Source: Candidatus Aenigmatarchaeota archaeon
GTDB lineage: Archaea > Aenigmatarchaeota > Aenigmatarchaeia > QMZP01
Assembly (NCBI GenBank): GCA_030672315.1
Contig: DAOVGQ010000076.1
Location: 1 to 15,156, forward strand
Direction: 5' to 3'
Length of the DNA: 15,156 bases
In this document: in pieces, positions 1 to 5,592 of the stretch
How the letters are laid out: each line of letters starts with the position of its first letter
How positions within the stretch are numbered: position 1 is the first letter of the stretch
Notes under the pieces: generated by a model
Database searches by the model: none
What the model saw: only the letters and a program-made list of their open reading frames with translations
Told to the model about the DNA's origin: nothing
Position numbers and translations under genes: made by a program

Positions 1-225
1 GCCACAGGAGAGCATGCCGGCTCCCCTGTAATAAGGGAGTTTATCGAGAAGAGGAAGCCAAAACTCGTGATATCTGCCCATATACACGAATCGGGTGGGG
101 AGGACAGGATAGGGAAAAGCACGCTTTTCTATCCAGGGCCCTTCTATACAGGAAGGTATGGGGTTGTGACCATAAAGGGTGAAAAAATAAAATGTGAGAT
201 AAAGAGGGTGAGCCTCAAGGCCTGA
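1..225 (+). CDS. Metallophosphoesterase (calcineurin-like), C-terminal fragment
   Basis: The first 225 bases read open in frame 1 from the window edge to a TGA at 223-225, giving the last 74 residues of a protein whose start lies outside the window. The fragment contains AHIHES (residues 26-31), then IGKSTLFYPGPF. This matches the C-terminal metal-binding GHxH block and the following asparagine/glycine-rich strand of archaeal calcineurin-like metallophosphoesterases. In this family the two histidines ligand a dinuclear metal centre that hydrolyses phosphomono- or diesters. The usual Gly of GHIH is Ala here, and the usual Asn before PG is Tyr; both are mild departures. The substrate cannot be inferred. 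The gene converges with the regulator at 226-954 with no bases between the stop codons. Confidence 0.8.
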   Translation, partial: ATGEHAGSPVIREFIEKRKPKLVISAHIHESGGEDRIGKSTLFYPGPFYTGRYGVVTIKGEKIKCEIKRVSLKA

Positions 226-954
226 TTACTCAAACACTTTCATCCTCTCAACTATATCCTCCGGGGATGCCACCCTGGACACGGCCAGTGGAATGCCCTC
301 TACCTCAGCAATCCTTTTTGCAACACCATCCACAACATCAAGGCCGTGCAGGACAACCAGGGCTGGGTGGAGGTTTGTCAGCTTTATGGCCACCATGGGG
401 GTCTTTCCTGTGGAGACCTTGGTGAATATAAGGGCTCGCTGTGATGTTATTCCATAGAGCTTTATCAGTTCATTAAACGAAAGCTCTGTGATTGCCTTGA
501 GTGAATCAATGACTGTATAGCCGTAAACAGGCTTGTCCATACCGTTCTTTACAACAAATGATGCATTCAGGTGGCGGCAGAGGTCCTGTATGCTGACAGT
601 GGATGAGAATTCCCTTATATCAATAATAGCATTGGATATGGTTGGTATGTTATGGTTGGTCCTGGAGAAGCTCCTGATGACGTTGCCGCCCTTACCTTCA
701 TCTATCTTGAGGAGGGCGTTCACATACCTTCCCACTATCTTTATACCAGGGGACCTGCGCCTGCCTGACTCGTAATCAGATATAACAGAGGGGGTTATCC
801 CGAGCTCATTGGCCAGGGACTTCTGGGATATCTTGAATATGTTCCTCCACTTCTTTATAACCCTCTCCGAGCTCTCGGTAAGGACAATCTCCCCCACAAT
901 GTCCTTGGCCAGCTTCTGCTTTGCCAGGGAAAATTCGTCAGTTACACTATCCAT
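226..954 (-). CDS. XRE-family (HTH) transcriptional regulator with archaeal C-terminal domain
   Basis: This 242-residue protein starts at ATG 954-952 and ends at TAA. Residues about 30-88 form a Cro/C1-type helix-turn-helix: a helix around WRNIFKISQKSLANELG, the turn GITPSVISDYESG, and a basic RRRSPG segment before a further helix. The C-terminal half (about 115-240) resembles the companion domain of archaeal predicted regulators of the COG1709 type and may sense a ligand; this assignment is from memory of the family. It probably binds a palindromic DNA site as a dimer. A TATA box 25 nt before the ATG implies a leaderless mRNA. A partial copy of the large dyad of this region (1013-1037) lies about 30 bp upstream of that TATA box, so autoregulation is plausible. 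Regulator identity is secure; targets are unknown. Confidence 0.85.
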   Translation of the reverse strand: MDSVTDEFSLAKQKLAKDIVGEIVLTESSERVIKKWRNIFKISQKSLANELGITPSVISDYESGRRRSPGIKIVGRYVNALLKIDEGKGGNVIRSFSRTNHNIPTISNAIIDIREFSSTVSIQDLCRHLNASFVVKNGMDKPVYGYTVIDSLKAITELSFNELIKLYGITSQRALIFTKVSTGKTPMVAIKLTNLHPALVVLHGLDVVDGVAKRIAEVEGIPLAVSRVASPEDIVERMKVFE

Positions 955-975
955 GTTCGATAATTATGATATCTG

Positions 976-983
976 TATTTAAA
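976..983 (-). promoter_or_regulatory. TATA box of the XRE regulator gene
   Basis: The minus strand reads TTTAAATA here, centred about 25 nt before the ATG at 954. This spacing is that of an archaeal promoter whose transcript starts at or next to the start codon (leaderless). Confidence 0.7.
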
Positions 984-1012
984 GCTTTCTTCTGTTTGGC
1001 CTGCTGCAACGC

Positions 1013-1037
1013 GAACGGATATATAGTGTTATATTTC
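1013..1037. repeat. Partial copy (A) of the intergenic dyad element
   Basis: The plus strand reads GAACG, a GATATATA-like segment, then GTGTTATATTTC. This matches 1433-1458 with one gap and two substitutions. The left half of the palindrome is degraded and the outer arms are absent. The element overlaps the stop codon (1029-1031) of the 115-residue gene and lies 30 bp upstream of the TATA box of the XRE regulator. Confidence 0.7.
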
Positions 1038-1376
1038 CTCCCCCCGGTCCTTCTCAACCTCTTTCAGGGCCGCCTTATACTTACCCTGCTCAAAGAAATC
1101 CTCAACCGCTTCAACCACACGGGGGTCAGTAATTAAGACAGTCCTCTCCAAGGAATCAGGCCAAAAAACAGGCCTTCCTCTATAATCACTTAGTCTTTCT
1201 CTCAAATTACCTTCTCTAAAGAAACCATAGATATCCTCTGCCTCATTTTTTCCCAGGTCGGGAAAGTTCAGGGTGTTAAAATGTAACGGCTCTTTACCTT
1301 CTGGTCTGAAATCTCTTATATAGTGCCATAATTCCCTTGCCATTCTCTCATATCCCCTGACGATTTCCGGGCTCAT
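1029..1376 (-). CDS. Hypothetical protein, 115 residues, bracketed by direct repeats
   Basis: I do not recognise this protein. It is soluble and has no signal peptide. It is rich in charged and aromatic residues, with an aromatic-rich middle (DIYGFFREG, RGRPVFWPDS) and an acidic/basic helical C-terminus (VEAVEDFFEQGKYKAALKEVEKDRGEEI is the last third, mostly helix-forming). A TATA box centred about 25 nt before the ATG at 1376 supports the start and a leaderless mRNA. The gene is lower in G+C than its neighbours: bases 1201-1260 count 24 of 60, against 36 of 60 in 4381-4440 of the ATPase. AGA is used for Arg more than in neighbouring genes. Copies of the same repeat lie at its 3' end (1013-1037, supplying the last codons and stop) and upstream (1433-1458), suggesting either a recently acquired unit or shared regulation. 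Confidence 0.7.
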   Translation of the reverse strand: MSPEIVRGYERMARELWHYIRDFRPEGKEPLHFNTLNFPDLGKNEAEDIYGFFREGNLRERLSDYRGRPVFWPDSLERTVLITDPRVVEAVEDFFEQGKYKAALKEVEKDRGEEI

Positions 1377-1397
1377 ACATCCAAATCAGGCATTTGG

Positions 1398-1405
1398 TTT
1401 ATAAA
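1398..1405 (-). promoter_or_regulatory. TATA box of the 115-residue gene
   Basis: TTTATAAA is self-complementary, so it reads the same on the minus strand. It is centred about 25 nt before the ATG at 1376, fitting a leaderless archaeal promoter. Confidence 0.7.
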
Positions 1406-1424
1406 TGTTAATTTGGTGAAAATA

Positions 1425-1469
1425 AGTGGCATGAACGAATATAACAGTGTTATATTTCAGTCTGCCACT
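1425..1469. promoter_or_regulatory. Nested 45-bp dyad between divergent promoters (operator candidate)
   Basis: Two inverted repeats share one centre, base 1447. The inner one is a perfect 19-bp palindrome, AATATAACA-G-TGTTATATT (1438-1456). The outer arms are AGTGGCA (1425-1431) and TGCCACT (1463-1469), separated from the inner palindrome by 6 unmatched bases on each side. The element lies between the minus-strand TATA box at 1398-1405 and the plus-strand TATA box at 1471-1480, outside both predicted transcripts. That points to a DNA-binding site, not an RNA hairpin. The right outer arm abuts the NAC TATA box, where the BRE and TFB contacts should lie, so a bound protein would probably affect NAC transcription. 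Confidence 0.65.
1433..1458. repeat. Copy (B) of the direct repeat, core of the dyad
   Basis: GAACG, AATATAACA and GTGTTATATTTC match copy A at 1013-1037 in the same orientation, with the two copies 420 bp apart. Together they bracket the 115-residue gene. Copy B lies 28 bp upstream of the minus-strand TATA box at 1398-1405, close to the 30 bp seen for copy A and the TATA box at 976-983. Confidence 0.7.
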
Positions 1470-1470
1470 G

Positions 1471-1480
1471 TTTTTAAATA
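1471..1480 (+). promoter_or_regulatory. TATA box of the NAC gene
   Basis: TTTTTAAATA is centred about 37 nt before the ATG at 1513. With an archaeal start about 25 nt downstream of the box, the transcript would begin near 1501 and carry a leader of about 12 nt. That leader contains a weak GGCGAT Shine-Dalgarno-like sequence (1504-1508 region). Confidence 0.6.
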
Positions 1481-1512
1481 CATGAGCAACAACCTATAAC
1501 AAGGCGATTCTT

Positions 1513-1842
1513 ATGAAGATAAACCCCCGCCAGCTCGAGAGGATGGCCAGGAGGATGGGAATCCAGAGCACCCAGGTAGAGGCCGAGGAGGTCATAATAA
1601 AGACCCCTGACAAGGACATTGTCATACACAACCCATCTGTGGCCAAGATGAACATGATGGGTCAGGAGACCTTCCAGATATCCGGAGAGGTTGAGGAGAG
1701 GGAGAGGTCAGGCTTCTCCGACGATGATGTGGAGATGGTTGCAGAGAAGGCTGGCGTCTCCCAGGATGAGGCCCGCGAGGCCCTCAAGAGGTTCGGCGGC
1801 ATAGCCGAGGCCATACTGGGCCTGAAAGAGGAAGGCCAGTAG
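1513..1842 (+). CDS. nac: Nascent polypeptide-associated complex protein (archaeal alpha-NAC homologue)
   Basis: This 109-residue protein has the archaeal NAC layout. A NAC beta-barrel dimerisation domain spans about residues 5-62 (METHOD of recognition: the segment VIIKTPDKDIVIHNPSVAKM followed by the FQISGEVEE strand), and a C-terminal UBA domain spans about 68-106 (FSDDDVEMVAEKAGVSQDEA, ending REALKRFGGIAEAI). In archaea it forms a homodimer that binds ribosomes near the exit tunnel and contacts emerging chains; the UBA role is unclear. The N-terminus MKINPRQLERMARRMGI is basic and fits the ribosome-binding segment. Its length is normal for the family. The gene has its own TATA box and a large dyad next to that promoter, so it may be regulated. 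The Yip1-like gene follows after 34 bp and has a separate TATA box. Confidence 0.95.
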   Translation: MKINPRQLERMARRMGIQSTQVEAEEVIIKTPDKDIVIHNPSVAKMNMMGQETFQISGEVEERERSGFSDDDVEMVAEKAGVSQDEAREALKRFGGIAEAILGLKEEGQ

Positions 1843-1848
1843 CCGTTA

Positions 1849-1856
1849 TTTAAATA
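1849..1856 (+). promoter_or_regulatory. TATA box of the Yip1-like gene
   Basis: TTTAAATA, just after the NAC stop codon, is centred about 25 nt before the ATG at 1877. This fits a leaderless promoter independent of the NAC gene. Confidence 0.65.
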
Positions 1857-1876
1857 CCGAAACCATAGAATAATCA

Positions 1877-2419
1877 ATGCTAAACGAGATATTCCAGAAG
1901 GCACTGGAGTTTCTGCAAAGACCAGCCAAGGCATACGACAGGGAGAAGGCAACCGATGTTATCGAGGCCTTCAAGTACATGGCTGTCCTCTTCCTTGTAG
2001 TTTCCGTGCTGTCTGCTATCATGGCCCTGAACCCCATATCTTTTGTATTGACCTATGTGTCCGGGATAATCTTTGCTGTGATAGCCGGGCTCTGGCTACA
2101 CCTCTGGGCCTACATATTCGGGGCCAAGAAGGGACTCCACCAGACCCTAAAGACAGTCTTCTATGGAGGAACCCCTTCTTATCTGCTGGGATGGATACCC
2201 TTCATAGCCATACTCTTCTGGCTCTGGTCCCTCTACCTTCAGTGGATAGGCCTCCAGAAGCTGCACGACATGCCAGGAAACAAGGCACTACTCTCAATAC
2301 TGATAGCCTTCATACTGCCACTGATAATACTGACTATCCTGGCACTTCTTGCACTGAGCTTACTCGTGCCCTTCATGGCAGAATACAGCGGGCTCCAGGG
2401 ATTCCAGATACCGTACTAG
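1877..2419 (+). CDS. Yip1-domain integral membrane protein
   Basis: This 180-residue protein has a short cytosolic N-terminus (NEIFQKALEFLQRPAKAYDREK), which matches the 'RP' lead-in typical of Yip1-type proteins. About five hydrophobic segments follow: roughly 31-50, 53-75, 98-122 and two tightly spaced ones from 136 to 167. The motif YGGTPSYLLGWIP (about 95-107) and the stretch LWSLYLQWIGLQKLHDM are the hallmarks by which I recognise the family. Prokaryotic Yip1-domain proteins have no established function; eukaryotic relatives act in membrane trafficking with Rab GTPases. The start is supported by the TATA box 25 nt upstream. The ATPase gene begins 36 bp after its stop and may be cotranscribed. 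Confidence 0.75.
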   Translation: MLNEIFQKALEFLQRPAKAYDREKATDVIEAFKYMAVLFLVVSVLSAIMALNPISFVLTYVSGIIFAVIAGLWLHLWAYIFGAKKGLHQTLKTVFYGGTPSYLLGWIPFIAILFWLWSLYLQWIGLQKLHDMPGNKALLSILIAFILPLIILTILALLALSLLVPFMAEYSGLQGFQIPY

Positions 2420-2455
2420 GGAAACTATTAAGCCAGGCCAGATAATACTAAATAT

Positions 2456-5176
2456 ATGACTCTCCCTGGCTGGCACAAAAAAGCAACAGTCCAGGTTCTG
2501 GGTGACCTGAAGACCTCTGATAGGGGACTATCTTCCAGCGAGGCAGCAGTACGCCTGAGGAGCTACGGCCCGAATGAGCTCAAAGAGGAGAGGGGTCCTG
2601 GCCCCATATCAATCTTTCTCAACCAGTTCAAGAGCTTTCTAATCGCAATACTGATAGCTGCCACCATATTCTCAGCCCTCATTGGCCAGGTTATTGATGC
2701 GCTTGCCATTATCATAATTGTAATAATAAGCGCCATCTTGGGGTTTATCCAGGAATACCGGGCTGAAAAGACCATGACTGCGCTCAAGAGGATGACTGCC
2801 CAGGAGACTGTTGTCCTCAGGGATGGCAGGGAGACCCAGCTTCCCAGCAGACTCCTTGTCCCCGGAGACATTGTTTCAATAGATCAGGGAAGCAGGGTAC
2901 CTGCTGACATGCGCCTCCTCAATGTGGTTGAACTCAGATTGGATGAGGCCTCCCTCACAGGTGAGTCTGCTCCTGTCAACAAAATCACATCCCCTGTGGA
3001 CAAGAAACCCCTCGCAGATATCAACAACATGGCATGGGCTGGAACGAGCGTTACCTACGGCCGCGGCCTGGGCATTGTTACAGAGACAGGCATGTCAACC
3101 CAGATAGGGAAGATAGCCCATATGGTCCAGAGGGCTAGGGAAGAACCCACACCCCTCCAGAAGAAGCTGGAATTATTCAGCAAAAAGCTTGGAACAATCA
3201 TCCTCGCTATATGCGCCGCTGTTGCTGCGCTGGGACTTATGAGATTGGGACCCCTTGCGGGGGAACCAATAACTGAAAAACTTGTTGCGGACATGGTGAT
3301 GACGGGGATTGCCTTGGCAGTGGCTGCCATACCAGAGGGCCTTCCGATAGTGGTAACCGTTACCCTTGCCCTGGGCGTGCAGAGGCTTTCCAGGCACAAC
3401 GTCCTGATAAGGAAGCTCCCTGTAGTGGAGACCCTGGGCTCGACCACAGTAATCGCCTCAGACAAGACAGGCACCCTCACCAAGAATGAGATGACAATAA
3501 CCCAGATATGGCACAGCGGCAAGACAGTCGAGGTGACAGGAGAGGGATATTCCCCTTCTGGGAAATTTCTCTTCAAGGGAAGGCCTGTCCATACATCCAC
3601 AGACACCACACTAACCTCTATCCTCCGCTCGGGCGCCCTGTGCAACAATGCCAAGCTTGTTAAAGAGAAGGGTGTCTGGTCAATAATCGGCGACCCCACC
3701 GAGGGCTCCCTTATCGTCGCTGCTGCCAAGGCAGGCCTTACCCCAGAAAAACTCTCCAGACACAAGCGAATAAGGGAATTCCCCTTCTCCTCTGAACGGA
3801 AGATGATGAGCGTTGTCTGCCGGTTAGAAGGGCCTGTTCTCCACGCCAAGGGAGCCCCAGAGACCATACTCTCTCTCTCCACACACATGCTCAAGAACGG
3901 CCGCAGGGTCAGGCTCACCCAGAGGGAGAGGAAGGCTATATTGGAGGCCAACCACGAGATGACAAACAGCGCACTCCGCGTTCTGGCCATAGCCACCAGA
4001 ACAGTCCAAAACACAGCCGCACAGAAACAGGCAGAATCCGGCCTCACCTTCCTGGGGCTTGCTGGCATGATAGACCCTCCCAGGGATGGTGTTAGAAAGG
4101 ACATAGAGCTCTGCAGCAGGGCAGGCATCAAGGTTGTAATGATAACAGGCGACCATAAGAACACAGCAGTTGCAATTGCAAGTCAGCTGAACATGAACGG
4201 GGGCAACATCAAGGCCCTGACAGGCGAGGAGCTCGACAGGGTGTCTGACAGGGAACTCGGCTCCATGATAAACGAGGTCTCGGTCTATGCAAGGGTGAAC
4301 CCCGAGCACAAGGTCAGGATAGTGGATGCCCTGAGAAGGAAGGGTCACATCATAGCCATGACAGGCGACGGTGTCAATGACGCCCCTGCCCTGAAAAAGG
4401 CCGACATTGGCGTAGCCATGGGAATCAAGGGAACGGACGTTGCCAGGGAGGCCTCGGACATGGTACTGAGGGACGACAACTTCTCGAGCATAGTTGTGGC
4501 AGTGAAAGAGGGACGTGGTATATATGACAACATCAAGAAGTTCATTCAATATCTCCTCTCAAGCAACGTGGGTGAGGTTCTTGTAGTCTTCCTTGCCATA
4601 TTAATAGGCTTCACAGACCCTGCAACAGGGTTGCTGATAATTCCCCTTACAGCAATCCAGCTGCTCTGGATAAACATACTCACAGACGGCCTCCCAGCCA
4701 TTGCCCTGGGTATAGACCCCCCAGCGCCCAATATAATGGAGCGGTCTCCCAGGAGCCCAAGGGAGAAGATACTTTCAAGGAGCATGTTAACCGAGATATG
4801 GTTTATTGGCGTAATAATAGCCATAGCCACACTCTTCCTTTTCTGGCTCAACATCCCCGGAGGAGCCACCAGGGCAATAACAGTGGCCTTCACATCCATT
4901 GTGGTGTTTGAGATGGTCAGGGTTCAGTCAGTGAGGATGAAATATAACATAGGAATACTATCCAATCCGAAGCTCATACTAGCTATAGCGGCCTCTATGC
5001 TGCTTCAGTTGTTTGTGGTATATGGTCCGGTGCTGCATCCCCTACTGAGCCCCCTGGCCAGGGTATTCACCACAACACCCCTGGGCATAATGGAATGGGG
5101 ATGGATAATCCTGGTCTCCATCTCTATATTCTTCATAATGTGGCTCAAGGACAGGCTCTTCAGGCCAGAGATATAG
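2456..5176 (+). CDS. Calcium-transporting P-type ATPase (P2A, SERCA/PMR1-like)
   Basis: This 906-residue membrane pump couples ATP hydrolysis to cation export, most likely Ca2+. In order: N-terminal cation-ATPase domain (2-70), two membrane helices, actuator domain with TGES at 168-171, membrane helices 3-4 with the ion-binding PEGL at 293-296, phosphorylation motif DKTGT with Asp336, nucleotide-binding domain with KGAPE at 465-469, TGDGVNDAP hinge at 636-644, then six C-terminal helices. M5 reads SSNVGE (702-707) and M6 NILTD (740-744), close to SERCA. M8 carries VVFEM with Glu819, at the place of SERCA Glu908. From family knowledge, these residues could form both Ca2+ sites, whereas PMR1-type pumps keep one. 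The ATG follows a poor TATA-like CTATTAAG at about 2425-2432. Transported ion and stoichiometry are inference. Confidence 0.93.
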   Translation: MTLPGWHKKATVQVLGDLKTSDRGLSSSEAAVRLRSYGPNELKEERGPGPISIFLNQFKSFLIAILIAATIFSALIGQVIDALAIIIIVIISAILGFIQEYRAEKTMTALKRMTAQETVVLRDGRETQLPSRLLVPGDIVSIDQGSRVPADMRLLNVVELRLDEASLTGESAPVNKITSPVDKKPLADINNMAWAGTSVTYGRGLGIVTETGMSTQIGKIAHMVQRAREEPTPLQKKLELFSKKLGTIILAICAAVAALGLMRLGPLAGEPITEKLVADMVMTGIALAVAAIPEGLPIVVTVTLALGVQRLSRHNVLIRKLPVVETLGSTTVIASDKTGTLTKNEMTITQIWHSGKTVEVTGEGYSPSGKFLFKGRPVHTSTDTTLTSILRSGALCNNAKLVKEKGVWSIIGDPTEGSLIVAAAKAGLTPEKLSRHKRIREFPFSSERKMMSVVCRLEGPVLHAKGAPETILSLSTHMLKNGRRVRLTQRERKAILEANHEMTNSALRVLAIATRTVQNTAAQKQAESGLTFLGLAGMIDPPRDGVRKDIELCSRAGIKVVMITGDHKNTAVAIASQLNMNGGNIKALTGEELDRVSDRELGSMINEVSVYARVNPEHKVRIVDALRRKGHIIAMTGDGVNDAPALKKADIGVAMGIKGTDVAREASDMVLRDDNFSSIVVAVKEGRGIYDNIKKFIQYLLSSNVGEVLVVFLAILIGFTDPATGLLIIPLTAIQLLWINILTDGLPAIALGIDPPAPNIMERSPRSPREKILSRSMLTEIWFIGVIIAIATLFLFWLNIPGGATRAITVAFTSIVVFEMVRVQSVRMKYNIGILSNPKLILAIAASMLLQLFVVYGPVLHPLLSPLARVFTTTPLGIMEWGWIILVSISIFFIMWLKDRLFRPEI

Positions 5177-5187
5177 AAACAAACAAC

Positions 5188-5197
5188 AAATATTAAG
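5188..5197 (+). promoter_or_regulatory. TATA box of the SemiSWEET-like gene
   Basis: AAATATTAAG is centred about 26 nt before the ATG at 5219, fitting a leaderless promoter. It supports the long, His-rich reading of the N-terminus over the internal ATG at 5309. Confidence 0.6.
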
Positions 5198-5218
5198 AGG
5201 GGCTTATCAATATTAAAC

Positions 5219-5554
5219 ATGACCGAGGGGTTTCACCATTTTCATAGAAGAAAGAGAATCCATCAAAAGCATGAGCCTTATCCGCACCCAGATAAATGGA
5301 AACGATTTATGGACAAGGCAATTTATGTTGTAGGTTCCTTTGGCCTGATTATGACAATCCCTCAGGTTACAAAAATATGGATTGAAAAAAACGCCTCCGG
5401 AGTTTCTGCGATTTCTTGGTCAGCATATTTAATTACAGCAATATTTTGGTTGATTTATGGAATTATGCATAAAGAGAAACCAATTATTTTTACTTACAGC
5501 GCTTGGATTGTTCTAGAGGTAGCCATAGTCATTGGTATAATTTTATATGGCTAG
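5219..5554 (+). CDS. SemiSWEET/PQ-loop family transporter with His-rich N-terminal extension
   Basis: This 111-residue protein holds one triple-helix bundle. Helix 1 is about 33-50 and ends in the PQ motif (Pro48-Gln49, TIPQVTKIW). The loop NASGVSAISW leads into helix 2 (about 66-82), and helix 3 is about 88-110. One bundle of this kind is a SemiSWEET, which dimerises to carry small sugars across the membrane; the substrate here is unknown. The first 30 residues are an extra cytosolic segment with six histidines among residues 6-23, basic and longer than is usual for the family. Base composition is unlike the neighbours: bases 5401-5460 have 19 G/C of 60. Arg is mostly AGA and Ile often ATT, against AGG and ATA around it. 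Horizontal acquisition is plausible. It lies alone between the ATPase and the convergent glyS. Confidence 0.85.
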   Translation: MTEGFHHFHRRKRIHQKHEPYPHPDKWKRFMDKAIYVVGSFGLIMTIPQVTKIWIEKNASGVSAISWSAYLITAIFWLIYGIMHKEKPIIFTYSAWIVLEVAIVIGIILYG

Positions 5555-5592
5555 GGGCCTTTCTCAATTGTGCATAGCAACTCTGGCTAGAA

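Noticed and set aside
3055..4164. A 369-codon open frame on the minus strand inside the Ca2+ ATPase gene
   Set aside because: Its sequence is the reverse of the highly conserved ATPase domains, has no recognisable domain and is Ser/Val/Arg-biased like other shadows in this G+C range.
4939..4949. GAAATATAACA, the reverse complement of the TGTTATATTTC end of the dyad repeat
   Set aside because: It is an isolated 11-base match inside the ATPase coding sequence (Met-Lys-Tyr-Asn-Ile codons), without the second arm or the GAACG flank; chance is a sufficient explanation.
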